64,000 nt of DNA from Isoperla grammatica (GCA_945910005.1 CAMDTW010000340.1:1-64000); one strand, 5' to 3'. Shown: positions 26,287-39,577, counted from the first letter of the stretch. The notes: generated by a model not told the origin, from the sequence alone. Program-made: numbers and translations.

Positions 26287-29200
26287 GGTAGATAGACTGA
26301 AATCAGCCAATTTCTATTTTTTATCCATATTTTAACCAAAAACGACGAAAAAACTCAATTTATGCATTTTCATTATACTCTTGAAGAATGCAACCTATAA
26401 TTCTTATTTTTCGACGGAGGGTGTAACTTCTATAGAAGTTATCAAAATGTGACGAAATGGACAAATTTTGCTTATTGGAGCCTGAAACGCTCTAAAACAA
26501 CGATTTGTCAATTTTGGTTGAAAACCTTAGGAATCCCGGCCGTATGCAAGATTCCTCTTAAAACTGGAAGTTTGTGGTAGATAGACTAAAATCAGCCAAT
26601 TTCTATATTTTATGCATATTTTAACCAAAAACAACCAAAAAACTCAATTTATGCATTTTCATAATACTTTATCAGAATGCACACTAACATTATTATTTTT
26701 CAACGGTTGGTGTAACTTCTAAAGTAGTTATCGAAATGTGACGAAATGGACAAATTGTGCTTATTGGAGCCTGAAACGCTCTAAAACAACGATTTGTCAA
26801 CTTTGGTTGAAACCCTTAGGAATCCCAGCCGTATGCAAGATTCCTCTTAAAACTGGAAGTTTGTGGTAGATAGACTGAAATCAGCCAATTTCTATTTTTT
26901 ATGCATATTTTAACCAAAAACGACGAAAAACTCAATTTATGCATTTTCATTATACTCTTGAAGAATGCAACCTATAATTCTTATTTTTCGACGGAGGGTG
27001 TAACTTCTATAGAAGTTATCGAAATGTGACGAAATGGACGAATTGTGCTTATTGGAGCCTGAAACGCTCTAAAACAACGATTTGTCAACTTTGGTTGAAA
27101 CCCTTAGGAATCCCGGCCGTATGCAAGATTCCTCTTAAAACTGGAAGTTTGTGGTAGTTAGACTGAAATTAGCCAATTTCTATTTTTTATGCATATTTTA
27201 ACCAAAAACGACGAAAAAACTCTATTATGCATTTTCATTATACTCTTGAAGAATGCAACCTATAATTCTTATTTTTCGACGGAGGGTGTAACTTCTATGG
27301 AAGTTATCGAAATGTGACGAAATGGACAAATTGTGCTTATTAGAGCCTGAAACGCTCTAAAACAACGATTTGTCAACTTTGGTTGAAACCCTTAGGAATC
27401 CCGGCCGTATGCAAGATTCCTCTTAAAACTGGAAGTTTGTAGTAGATAGACTGAAATCAGCCAATTTCTATTTTGTATGCATATTTTAACCAAAAACGAC
27501 GAAAAAACTCAATTTATGCATTTTCATTATACTCTTGAAGAATGCAACCTATAATTCTTTTTTTTCGACGGAGGGTGTAACTTCTATAAAAGTTATCGAA
27601 ATGTGACAAAATGGACAAATTGTGCTTATAAGAGCCTGAAACGCTCTAAAACAACGATTTGTGCAATTTGGTTGAAACCCTTAGGAATCCAAGCCGTATG
27701 CAAGATTCCTCTTAAAACTGGAAGTTTGTGGTAGATAGACTAAAATCAGCCAATTTCTATATTTTATGCATATTTTAACCAAAAACGACGAAAATACTCA
27801 ATTTAAGCATTTTCATTATACTCTTGAAGAATGCAGCCTATAATTCTTATTTTTCAACGGAGGGTGTAACTTCTATAGAAGTTATCGAAATGTGACGAAA
27901 TGGACAAATTGTGCTTATTGGAGCCTAAAACGCTCTAAAACAACGATTTGTCAACTTTGGTTGAAACCCTTAGGAATCCCGGCCGTATGCAAGATTCCTC
28001 TTAAAACTGGAAGTTTGTGGTAGATAGACTAAAATCAGCCAGTTTCTATATTTTATGCATATTTTAACCAAAAACGACCAAAAAACTCAATTTATGCATT
28101 TTCATAATACTCTTTCAGAATGCACACTAACATTATTATTTTTCAACGGTTGGTGTAACTTCTAAAGTAGTTATCGAAATGTGACGAAATGGACAAATTG
28201 TGCTTATAAAAGCCTGAAACGCTCTAAAACAACGATTTGTCAACTTTGGTTGAAACCCTTAGGAATCCCAGCCGTATGCAAGATTCCTCTTAAAACTGGA
28301 AGTTTGTGGTAGATAGACTGAAATCAGCCAATTTCTATTTTTTATGCATATTTTGACCAAAAACGACGAAAAAACTCAATTTATGCATTTTCATTATACT
28401 CTTGAAGAATGCAGCCTATAATTCTTATTTTTCAACGGAGGGTGTAACTTCTACAGAAGTAATCGAAATGTGACAAAATGGACAAATTGTGCTTATTGGA
28501 GCCTGAAACGCTCTAAAACAACGATTTGTCAACTTTGGTTGAAACACTTAGGAATCCCAGATGTATGCAAGATTCCTCTTAAAACTCGAAGTTTGTGGTA
28601 GATAGACTGAAATCAGCCAATTTCTATATTTTATCCATATTTTAACCAAAAACGACCAAAAAACTCAATTTATGCATTTTCATAATACTCTTGAAGAATG
28701 CAAAATATAATTCTTATTTTTCAACGGAGGGTGTAACTTCTATAGAAGTTATCGAAATGTGACGAAATGGACAAATTGTGCTTATTGGAGCCTGAAACGC
28801 TCTAAAACAACGATTTGTGCAATTTGGTTGAAACCCTTAGGAATCCCAGCCGTATGCAAGATTCCTCTTAAAACTGGAAGTTTGTGGTAGATAGACTAAA
28901 ATCAGCCAATTTCTATATTTTATGCATATTTTAACCAAAAACGACGAAAAAACTAAATTTATGCATTTTCATTATACTCTTGAAGAATGCAGCCTATAAT
29001 TCTTATTTTTCAACGGAGGGTGTAACTTCTATAGAAGTTATCGAAATGTGACGAAATGGACAAATTGTGCTTATTGGAGCCTGAAACGCTCTAAAACAAC
29101 GATTTGTCAACTTTGGTTGAAACCCTTAGGAATCCCGGCCGTATGCAAGATTCCTCTTAAAACTGGAAGTTTGTGGTAGATAGACTGAAATCAGCCAATT

Positions 29201-32200
29201 TCTATTTTTTATCCATATTTCAACCAAAAACGACGAAAAAACTCAATTTATGCATTTTCATTATACTCTTGAAGAATGCAACCTATAATTCTTATTTTTC
29301 GACGGAGGGTGTAACTTCTATAGAAGTTATCGAAATGTGACGAAATGGACAAAATTTGCTTATTGGAGCCTGAAACGCTCTAAAACAACGATTTGTCAAC
29401 TTTGGTTGAAACCCTTAGGAATCCCGGCCGTATGCAAGATTCCTCTTAAAACTGGAAGTTTGTGGTAGATTGACTAAAATCAGCCAATTTCTATATTTTA
29501 TGCATATTTTAACCAAAAACGACCAAAAAACTCAATTTATGCATTTTCATAATACTCTTTCAGAATGCACACTAACATTATTATTTTTCAACGGTTGGTG
29601 TAACTTCTATAGAAGTTATCGAAATGTGACGAAATGGACAAATTGTGCTTATTGGAGCCTGAAACGCTCTTAAACAACGATTTGTCAACTTTGGTTGAAA
29701 CCCTTAGGAATCCCGGCCGTATGCAAGATTCCTCTTAAAACTGGAAGTTTGTGGTAGATAGACTGAAATCAGCCAATTTCTATTTTTTATGCATATTTTA
29801 ACCAAAAACGACGAAAAAACTTAATTTATGCATTTTCATTATACTCTTGAAGAATGCAGCCTATAATTCTTATTTTTCAACGGAGGGTGTAACTTCTATA
29901 GAAGTAATCGAAATGTGACGAAATGGACAAATTGTGCTTATTGGAGCCTGAAACGCTCTAAAACAACGATTTGTCAACTTTGGTTGAAACACTTAGGAAT
30001 CCCAGCTGTATGCAAGATTCCTCTTTAAACTCGAAGTTTGTGGTAGATAGACTGAAATCAGCCAATTTCTATATTTTATCCATATTTTAACCAAAAACGA
30101 CCAAAAAACTCAATTTATGCATTTTCATAATACTCTTGAAGAATGCAAAATATAATTCTTATTTTTCAACGGAGGGTGTAACTTCTATAGAAGTTATCGA
30201 AATGTGACGAAATGGACAAATTGTGCTTATTGGAGCCTGAAACGCTCTAAAACAACGATTTGTGCAATTTGGTTGAAACCCTTAGGAATCCCAGCCGTAT
30301 GCAAGATTCCTCTTAAAACAGGAAGTTTGTGGTAGATAGACCTAAATCAGCCAATTTCTATATTTTATGCATATTTTAACCAAAAACGACGAAAAAACTC
30401 AATTTATGCATTTTTATTATACTCTTGAAGAATGCAGCCTATAATTCTTATTTTTCAACGGAGGGTGTAACTTCTATAGAAGTTATCGAAATGTGACGAA
30501 ATGGACAAATTGTGCTTATTGGAGCCTAAAACGCTCTAAAACAACGATTTGTCAACTTTGGTTGAAACCCTTAGGAATCCCGGCCGTATGCAAGATTCCT
30601 CTTAAAACTGGAAGTTTGTGGTAGATAGACTGAAATCAGCCAATTTCTATTTTTTATCCATATTTTAACCAAAAACGACGAAAAAACTCAATTTATGCAT
30701 TTTCATTATACTCTTGAAGAATGCAACCTATAATTCTTATTTTTCGACGGAGGGTGTAACTTCTATAGAAGTTATCGAAATGTGACGAAATGGACAAATT
30801 TTGCTTATTGGAGCCTGAAACGCTCTAAAACAACGATTTGTCAACTTTGGTTGAAACCCTTAGGAATCCCGGCCGTATGCAAGATTCCTCTTAAAACTGG
30901 AAGTTTGTGGTAGATTGACTAAAATCAGCCAATTTCTATATTTTATGCATATTTTAACCAAAAACAACCAAAAAACTCAATTTATGCATTTTCATAATAC
31001 TCTTTCAGAATGCACACAACATTATTATTTTTCAACGGTTGGTGTAACTTCTAAAGTAGTTATCGAAATGTGACGAAATGGACAAATTGTGCTTATTGGA
31101 GCCTAAAACGCTCTAAAACAACGATTTGTCAACTTTGGTTGAAACCCTTAGGAATCCCAGCCGTATGCAAGATTCCTCTTAAAACTGGAAGTTTGTGGTA
31201 GATAGACTGAAATCAGCCAATTTCTATTTTTTATGCATATTTTAACCAAAAACGACGAAAAAACTCAATTTATGCATTTTCATTATACTCTTGAAGAATG
31301 CAACCTATAATTCTTATTTTTCGACGGAGGGTGTAACTTCTATAGAAGTTATCGAAATGTGACGAAATGGACAAATTGTGCTTTTTGGAGCCTGAAACGC
31401 TCTAAAACAACGATTTGTGCAATTTGGTTGAAACCCTTAGGAATCCCAGCCGTATGCAAGATTCCTCTTAAAACTGGAAGTTTGTGGTAGATAGACTAAA
31501 ATCAGCCAATTTCTATATTTTATGCATATTTTAACCAAAAACGACGAAAAAACTCAATTTATGCATTTTCATTATACTCTTGAAGAATGCAGCCTATAAT
31601 TCTTATTTTTCAACGGAGGGTGTAACTTCTATAGAAGTTATCGAAATGTGACGAAATGGACAATTTGTGCTTATTGAAGCCTGAAACGCTCTAAATCAAC
31701 GATTTGTCAACTTTGGTTGAAACCCTTAGGAATCCCGGCCGTATGCAAGATTCCTCTTAAAACTGGAAGTTTGTGGTAGATAGACTAAAATCAGCCAATT
31801 TCTATATTTTATGCATATTTTAACCAAAAACGACCAAAAAACTCAATTTATGCATTTTCATAATACTCTTTCAGAATGCACACTAACATTATTATTTTTC
31901 AACGGTTGGTGTAACTTCTAAAGTAGTTATCGAAATGTGACGAAATGGACAAATTGTGCTTATTGGAGCCTGAAACGCTCTAAAACAACGATTTGTTAAC
32001 TTTGGTTGAAACCCTTAGGAATCCCAGCCGTATGCAAGATTCCTCTTAAAACTGGAAGTTAGTAGTAGATAGACTGAAATCAGCCAATTTCTATATTTTA
32101 TGCATATTTTAACCAAAAACGACGAAAAAACTCAATTTAAGCATTTTCATTATACTCTTGAAGAATGCAGCCTATAATTCTTATTTTTCAACGGAGGGTG

Positions 32201-32352
32201 TAACTTCTATAGAAGTTATCGAAATGTTACGAAATGGACAAATTGTGCTTATTGGAGCCTGAAACGCTCTAAAACAACGATTTGTCAACTTTGGTTGAAA
32301 CCCTTAGGAATCCCGGCCGTATGCAAGATTCCTCTTAAAACTGGAAGTTTGT
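25998..32352 (+). repeat. Long near-identical duplication, copy 2 (partner 290-6645)
   Basis: Second member of the 25,707-bp-offset pair. Differences noticed from copy 1 are few: the A/B head, 'gaaattagcc' in F, 'cagatgtatg' in J, 'catatttcaacc' in M, 'caatttaagc' in O. Confidence 0.85.
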
Positions 32353-34377
32353 GGTAGATAGACTGCAATCAGCCAATTTCTATTTTTTTATGCATATTTT
32401 AACCAAAAACGACGAAAAAACTCAATTTATGCATTTTCATTATACTCTTGAAGAATGCAACCTATAATTCTTATTTTTCGACGGAGGGTGTAACTTCTAT
32501 AGAAGTTATCGAAATGTGACGAAATGGACAAATTGTGCTTATTGGAGCCTTAAACGCTCTAAAACAACGATTTGTCAACTTTGGTTGAAACCCTTAGGAA
32601 TCCCGGCCGTATGCAAGATTCCTCTTTAAACTGGAAGTTTGTGGTAGATAGACTGAAATTAGCCAATTTCTATTTTTTATGCATATTTTAACCAAAAACG
32701 ACGAAAAAACTAAATTTATGCATTTTCATTATACTCTTGAAGAATGCAACCTATAATTCTTATTTTTCGACGGAGGGTGTATTTTCTATAGAAGTTATCG
32801 AAATGTGACGAAATGGACAAATTGTGCTTATTGGAGCATGAAACGCTCTAAAACAACGATTTGTCAACTTTGGTTGAAACCCTTAGGAATCCCAGCCGTA
32901 TGCAAGATTCCTCTTAAAACTGGAAGTTTGTGGTAGATAGACTGAAATCAGCCAATTTCTATTTTTTATGCATATTTTAACCAAAAACGACGAAAAAACT
33001 CAATTAATGCATTTTCATTATACTCTTGAAGAATGCAACCTATAATTCTTATTTTTCGACGGAGGGGTGTAACTTCTATAGAAGTTATCGAAATGTGACG
33101 AAATGGACAAATTGTGCTTTTTGGAGCCTGAAACGCTCTAAAACAACGATTTGTGCAATTTGGTTGAAACCCTTAGGAATCCCAGCCGTATGCAAGATTC
33201 CTCTTAAAACTGGTAGTTTGTGGTAGATAGACTAAAATCAGCCAATTTCTATATTTTATGCAAATTTTAACCAAAAACGAAGAAAAAAACTCAATTTATG
33301 CATTTTCATTATACTCTTGAAGAATGCAGCCTATAATTCTTTTTTTTCAACGGACGGTGTAACTTCTATAGAAGTTATCGAAATGTGACGAAATGGACAA
33401 ATTGTGCTTATTGGAGCCTGAACGCTCAAAAACAACGATTTGTCAACTTTGGTTGAAACCCTTAGGAATCCCGGCCGTATGCAAGATTCCTCTTAAAACT
33501 GGAAGTTTGTGGTAGATAGACTGAAATCAGCCAATTTCTATTTTTTTATCCATATTTTAACCAAAAACGACGAAAAAACTCAATTTATGCATTTTCATTA
33601 TACTCTTGAAGAATGCAACCTATAATTCTTATTTTTCGACGGAGGGTGTAACTTCTATAGAAGTTATCAAAATGTGACGAAATGGACAAATTTTGCTTAT
33701 TGGAGCCTGAAACGCTCTAAAACAACGATTTGTCAATTTTGGTTGAAACCCTTAGGAATCCCGGCCGTATGCAAGATTCCTCTTAAAACTGGAAGTTTGT
33801 GGTAGATAGACTAAAATCAGCCAATTTCTATATTTTATGCATATTTTAACCAAAAACAACCAAAAAACTCAATTTATGCATTTTCATAATACTTTATCAG
33901 AATGCACACTAACATTATTATTTTTCAACGGTTGGTGTAACTTCTAAAGTAGTTATCGAAATGTGACGAAATGGACAAATTGTGCTTATTGGAGCCTAAA
34001 ACGCTCTAAAACAACGATTTATCAACTTTGGTTGAAAGCCTTAGGAATCCCAGCCGTATGCAAGATTCCTCTTAAAACTGGAAGTTTGTGGTAGATAGAC
34101 TGAAATCAGCCAATTTCTATTTTTTATGCATATTTTAACCAAAAACGACGAAAAACTCAATTTATGCATTTTCATTATACTCTTGAAGAATGCAACCTAT
34201 AATTCTTATTTTTCGACGGAGGGTGTAACTTCTATAGAAGTTATCGAAATGTGACGAAATGGACGAATTGTGCTTATTGGAGCCTGAAACGCTCTTAAAC
34301 AACGATTTGTCAACTTTGGTTGAAACCCTTAGGAATCCCGGCCGTATGCAAGATTCCTCTTAAAACTGGAAGTTTGT

Positions 34378-34666
34378 GGTAGATAGACTGAAATCAGCCA
34401 ATTTCTATTTTTTATGCATATTTTAACCAAAAACGACGAAAAAACTCAATTAATGCATTTTCATTATACTCTTGAAGAATGCAACCTATAATTCTTATTT
34501 TTCGACGGAGGGTGTAACTTCTATAGAAGTTATCGAAATGTGACGAAATGGACAAATTGTGCTTATTGGAGCCTGAAACGCTCTAAAACAACGATTTGTC
34601 AACTTTGGTTGAAACCCTTAGGAATCCCGGCCGTATGCAAGATTCCTCTTAAAACTGGAAGTTTGT
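34378..34666 (+). repeat. Hybrid monomer A/P or A/E, followed by M
   Basis: Has 'caattaatgc' of A but 'gcttattgg', 'gtcaacttt' and 'cccggcc' of P or E. It is followed by M at 34667, so the order jumps from A-like to M. Confidence 0.7.
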
Positions 34667-35532
34667 GGTAGATAGACTGAAATCAGCCAATTTCTATTTT
34701 TTATCCATATTTTAACCAAAAACGACGAAAAAACTCAATTTATGTATTTTCATTATACTCTTGAAGAATGCAACCTATAATTCTTATTTTTCGACGGAGG
34801 GTGTAACTTCTATAGAAGTTATCGAAATGTGACGAAATGGACAAATTTTGCTTATTGGAGCCTGAAACGCTCTAAAACAACGATTTGTCAACTTTGGTTG
34901 AAACCCTTAGTTATCCCGGCCGTATGCAAGATTCCTCTTAAAACTGGAAGTTTGTGGAAGATTGACTAAAATCAGCCAATTTCTATATTTTATGCATATT
35001 TTAACCAAAAACAACCAAAAAACTCAATTTATGCATTTTCATAATACTCTTTCAGAATGCACACTAACATTATTATTTTTCAACGGTTGGTGTAACTTCT
35101 AAAGTAGTTATCGAAATGTGACGAAATGGACCAATTGTGCTTATTGGATCCTGAAACGCTCTAAAACAACGATTTGTCAACTTTCGTTGAAACCCTTAGG
35201 AATCCCAGCCGTATGCAAGATTCCTCTTAAAACTGGAAGTTTGTGGTAGATAGACTGATATCAGCCAATTTCTATTTTTTATGCATATTTTAACCAAAAA
35301 CGACGAAAAACTCAACTTATGCATTTTCATTATACTCTTGAAGAATGCAACCTATAATTCTTATTTTTCGACGGAGGGTGTAACTTCTAAAGAAGTTATC
35401 GAAATGTGACGAAATGGACGAATTGTGCTTATTGGAGCCTGAAACGCTATAAAACAACGATTTGTTAACTTTGGTTGAAACCCTTAGGAATCCCGGCCGT
35501 AATCAAGATTCCTCTTAAAACTGGAAGTTTGT

Positions 35533-35821
35533 GGTAGATAGACTGAAATCAGCCAATTTCCATTTTTTATGCATATTTTAACCAAAAACGACGAAAAAAC
35601 TCAATTTATGCATTTTCATTATACTCTTGAAGAATGCAACCTATAATTCTTATTTTTCGACGGTGGGTGTTACTTCTATAGAAGTTATCGAAATGTGACG
35701 AAATGGACAAATTGTGCTTTTTGGAGCCTGAAACGCTCTAAAACAACGATTTGTGCAATTTGGTTGAAACACTTAGGAATCCCAGCCGTATGCAAGATTC
35801 CTCTTAAAACTCGAAGTTTGT
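35533..35821 (+). repeat. Hybrid monomer A'/J
   Basis: A' body ('gctttttgg', 'gtgcaattt') with J end marks ('aaacactta', 'aaactcgaag'), and followed by K as J is. It has private changes 'ttccatttttt' and 'gacggtgggtgttac'. Confidence 0.78.
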
Positions 35822-36399
35822 GGTAGATAGACTGAAATCAGCCAATTTCTATATTTTATCCATATTTTAACCAAAAACGACCAAAAAACTCAATTTATGC
35901 ATTTTCATAATACTCTTGAAGAATGCAAAATATAATTCTTATTTTTCAACGGAGGGTGTAACTTCTATAGAAGTTATCGAAATGTGACGAAATGGACAAA
36001 TTGTGCTTATTAGAGCCTGAAACGCTCTAAAACAACGATTTGTGCAATTTGGTTGAAACCCTTAGGAATCCCAGCCGTATGCAAGATTCCTCTTAAAACT
36101 GGAAGTTTGTGGTACATAGACTAAAATCAGCCAATTTCTATATTTTATGCATATTTAAACCAAAAACGCCAAAAAAACTCAATTTATGCATTTTCATAAT
36201 ACTCTTTCAGAATGCACACTAACATTATTATTTTTCAACGGTTGGTGTAACTTCTAAAGTAGTTATCGAAAGGTGACGAAATGGACAAATTGTGCTTATT
36301 GGAGCCTGAAACGCTCTAAAACAACGATTTGTCAACTTTGGTTGAAACCCTTAGGAATCCCGGCCGTATGCAAGATTCCTCTTAAAACTGGAAGTTTGT

Positions 36400-36688
36400 G
36401 GTAGATAGACTAAAATCAGCCAATTTCTATATTTTATGCATATTTTAACCAAAAACAACCAAAAAACTCAATTTATGCATTTTCATAATACTTTATCAGA
36501 ATGCACACTAACATTATTATTTTTCAACGGTTGGTGTAACTTCTATGGAAGTTATCGAAATGTGACGAAATGGACAAATTGTGCTTATTAGAGCCTGAAA
36601 CGCTCTAAAACAACGATTTGTCAACTTTGGTTGAAACCCTTAGGAATCCCGGCCGTATGCAAGATTCCTCTTAAAACTGGAAGTTTGT
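36400..36688 (+). repeat. Hybrid monomer D/F
   Basis: D head through 'ggttggtg', then F from the palindrome on ('ctatggaag', 'cttattagagcc', 'cccggcc', followed by 'agtagatag'). The switch lies at or just left of the palindrome, as in N/O. A second copy is at 44777. Confidence 0.88.
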
Positions 36689-36977
36689 AGTAGATAGACT
36701 GAAATCAGCCAATTTCTATTTTGTATGCATATTTTAACCAAAAACGACGAAAAAACTCAATTTATGCATTTTCATTATACTCTTGAAGAATGCAACCTAT
36801 AATTCTTATCTTTCGACGGAGGGTGTAACTTCTATAGAAGTTATCGAAATGTGACAAAATGGACAAATTGTGCTTATTGGAGCCTGAAACGCTCTAAAAC
36901 AACGATTTGTGCAATTTGGTTGAAACCCTTAGGAATCCAAGCCGTATGCAAGATTCCTCTTAAAACTGGAAGTTTGT

Positions 36978-37266
36978 GGTAGATAGACTAAAATCAGCCA
37001 ATTTCTATATTTTATGCATATTTTAACCAAAAACGACGAAAATACTCAATTTAAGCATTTTCATTATACTCTTGAAGAATGCAGCCTATAATTCTTATTT
37101 TTCAACGGAGGGTGTAACTTCTAAAGTAGTTATCGAAATGTGACGAAATGGACAAATTGTGCTTATAAAAGCCTGAAACGCTCTAAAACAACGATTTGTC
37201 AACTTTGGTTGAAACCCTTAGGAATCCCAGCCGTATGCAAGATTCCTCTTAAAACTGGAAGTTTGT
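36978..37266 (+). repeat. Hybrid monomer H/I
   Basis: H head ('aaaatactc', 'caatttaagc', 'cggagggtg'), then I from 'ctaaagtag' on ('cttataaaagcc', 'cccagcc'). The switch is again within a few bases of the palindrome. A second copy is at 45355. Confidence 0.88.
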
Positions 37267-38999
37267 GGTAGATAGACTGAAATCAGCCAATTTCTATTTT
37301 TTATGCATATTTTAACCAAAAACGACGAAAAAACTCAATTTATGCATTTTCATTATACTCTTGAAGAATGCAGCCTATCATTCTTATTTTTCAACGGAGG
37401 GTGTAACTTCTATAGAAGTAATCGAAATGTGACGAAATGGACAAATTGTGCTTATTGGAGCCTGAAACGCTCTAAAACAACGATTTGTCAACTTTGGTTG
37501 AAACACTTAGGAATCCCAGCTGTATGCAAGATTCCTCTTAAAACTCGAAGTTTGTGGTAGATAGACTGAAATCAGCCAATTTCTATATTTTATCCATATT
37601 TTAACCAAAAACGACCAAAAAACTCAATTTATGCATTTTCATAATACTCTTGAAGAATGCAAAATATAATTCTTATTTTTCAACGGAGGGTGTAACTTCT
37701 ATAGAAGTTATCGAAATGTGACGAAATGGACAAATTGTGCTTATTGGAGCCTGAAACGCTCTAAAACAACGATTTGTGCAATTTGGTTGAAACCCTTAGG
37801 AATCCCAGCCGTATGCAAGATTCCTCTTAAAACTGGAAGTTTGTGGTAGATAGACTAAAATCAGCCAATTTCTATATTTTATGCATATTTTAACCAAAAA
37901 CGACGAAAAAACTAAATTTATGCATTTTCATTATACTCTTGAAGAATGCAGCCTATAATTCTTATTTTTCAACGGAGGGTGTAACTTCTATAGAAGTTAT
38001 CGAAATGTGACGAAATGGACAAATTGTGCTTATTGGAGCCTGAAACGCTCTAAAACAACGATTTGTCAACTTTGGTTGAAACCCTTTGAATCCCGGCCGT
38101 ATGCAAGATTCCTCTTAAAACTGGAAGTTTGTGGTAGATAGACTGAAATCAGCCAATTTCTATTTTTTATCCATATTTTAACCAAAAACGACGAAAAAAC
38201 TCAATTTATGCATTTCTATTATACTCTTGAAGAATGCAACCTATAATTCTTATTTTTCGACGGAGGGTGTAACTTCTATAGAAGTTATCGAAATGTGACG
38301 AAATGGACAAATTTTGCTTATTGGAGTCTGAAACGCTCTAAAACAACGATTTGTCAACTTTGGTTGAAACCCTTAGGAATCCCGGCCGTATGCAAGATTC
38401 CTCTTAAAACTGGAAGTTTGTGGTAGATTGACTAAAATCAGCCAATTTCTATATTTTATACATATTTTAACCAAAAACGACCAGAAAACTCAATTTATGC
38501 ATTTTCATAATACTCTTTCAGAATGCACACTAACATTATTATTTTTCAACGGTTGGTGTAACTTCTAAAGTAGTTATCGAAATGTGACGAAATGGACAAA
38601 TTGTGCTTATTGGAGCCTGAAACGCTCTAAAACAACGATTTGTTAACTTTGGTTGAAACCCTTAGGAATCCCAGCCGTATGCAAGATTCCTCTTAAAACT
38701 GGAAGTTAGTGGTAGATAGACTGAAATCAGCCAATTTCTATATTTTATGCATATTTTAACCAAAAACGACGAAAAAACTCAATTTATGCATTTTCATTAT
38801 ACTCTTGAAGAATGCAGCCTATAATTCTAATTTTTCAACAGAGGGTGTAACTTCTATAGAAGTTATCGAAATGTGACGAAATGGACAAATTGTGCTTATT
38901 GGAGCCTGAAACGCTCTTAAACAACGATTTGTCAACTTTGGTTGAAACCCTTAGGAATCCCGGCCGTATGCAAGATTCCTCTTAAAACTGGAAGTTTGT

Positions 39000-39288
39000 G
39001 GTAGATAGACTGAAATCAGCCAATTTCTATTTTTTATGCATATTTTAACCAAAAACGACGAAAAAACTTAATTTATGCATTTTCATTATACTCTTGAAGA
39101 ATGCAACCTATAATTCTTATTTTTCGACGGAGGGTGTAACTTCTATAGAAGTTATCGAAATGTGACGAAATGGACAAATTGTGCTTATTGGAGCATGAAA
39201 CGCTCTAAAACAACGATTTGTCAACTTTGGTTGAAACCCTTAGGAATCCCAGCCGTATGCAAGATTCCTCTTAAAACTGGAAGTTTGT
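39000..39288 (+). repeat. Hybrid monomer P/Q (second haplotype)
   Basis: P head ('aaacttaattt') and Q tail ('gagcatgaaacg', 'cccagcc'). Also at 47377. Distinct from the hybrid at 6646, which has the Q mark 'aaactaaattt' in the head. Confidence 0.85.
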
Positions 39289-39577
39289 GGTAGATAGACT
39301 GAAATCAGCCAATTTCTATTTTTACTGCATATTTTAACCAAAAACGACGAAAAAACTCAATTAATGCATTTTCATTATACTCTTGAAGAATGCAACCTAT
39401 AATTCTTATTTTTCGACGGAGGGTGTAACTTCTATAGAAGTTATCGAAATGTGACGAAATGGACAAATTGTGCTTTTTGGAGCCTGAAACGCTCTAAAAC
39501 AACGATTTGTGCAATTTGGTTGAAACCCTTAGGAATCCCAGCCGTATGCAAGATTCCTCTTAAAACTGGAAGTTTGT
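39289..39577 (+). repeat. Monomer type A, exemplar
   Basis: Family I monomer with 'caattaatgc', 'ttcgacgg', 'gctttttgg' where most types have 'gcttattgg', 'gtgcaattt' and 'cccagcc'. This copy also has 'tttttactgc', shared only with 52004. A is doubled at 6935, 11557, 15023, 50848 and 60379, the first of each pair having 'gactgaagtc'. Confidence 0.88.

Larger units (their letters stand above)
25998..32931 (+). repeat. HOR block 7: 24-monomer compound unit
   Basis: Starts and types: A/B hybrid 25998, C 26287, D 26576, E 26865, F 27153, G 27441, H 27730, I 28019, J 28308, K 28597, L 28886, M 29175, N/O 29464, P/J 29753, K 30042, L' 30331, M 30620, N/D 30909, A' 31197, S 31486, N 31775, O 32064, P 32353, Q 32643. 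It repeats 290-6645 monomer for monomer at an offset of 25,707 bp, including private variants such as 'ctacagaag' in J and 'cttataagagcc' in G. Confidence 0.86.
32932..36399 (+). repeat. HOR block 8: scrambled transition, 12 monomers
   Basis: Starts and types: A 32932, B 33222, C 33511, D 33801, E 34090, A/P hybrid 34378, M 34667, N/D 34956, E 35245, A'/J hybrid 35533, K 35822, I/N-like 36111. The order breaks several times, and private point changes seem denser than elsewhere ('cccttagttatccc', 'ttggatcctg', 'ctttcgttg', 'cgtaatcaag', 'ggtacatag', 'gaaaggtgac'). It separates the two HOR haplotypes. Confidence 0.75.
36400..39288 (+). repeat. HOR block 9: second haplotype, 10 monomers
   Basis: Starts and types: D/F hybrid 36400, G 36689, H/I hybrid 36978, J 37267, K 37556, L 37845, M 38133, N 38422, O 38711, P/Q hybrid 39000. 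First block with the second-haplotype marks: J 'tatcattc', L 'ccctttgaatc', O 'caacagagg', G 'ttatctttcg'. Three pairs of neighbouring types are fused, so 13 types fit in 10 monomers. A near-copy lies at 44777-47665. Confidence 0.86.

Noticed and set aside
33026..33226. 66-codon open frame
   Set aside because: Caused by one extra G ('ggaggggtgtaac') in an A monomer, which shifts the frame past the usual stops. Satellite by-product.
37303..37560. 85-codon open frames at 37303, 41925, 45680, 49727, 54350 and 58104
   Set aside because: Each is a type J satellite monomer whose TAA was lost by one substitution. The frames fill the monomer, end in the next monomer start ('gtggtag') and are not recognisable proteins.
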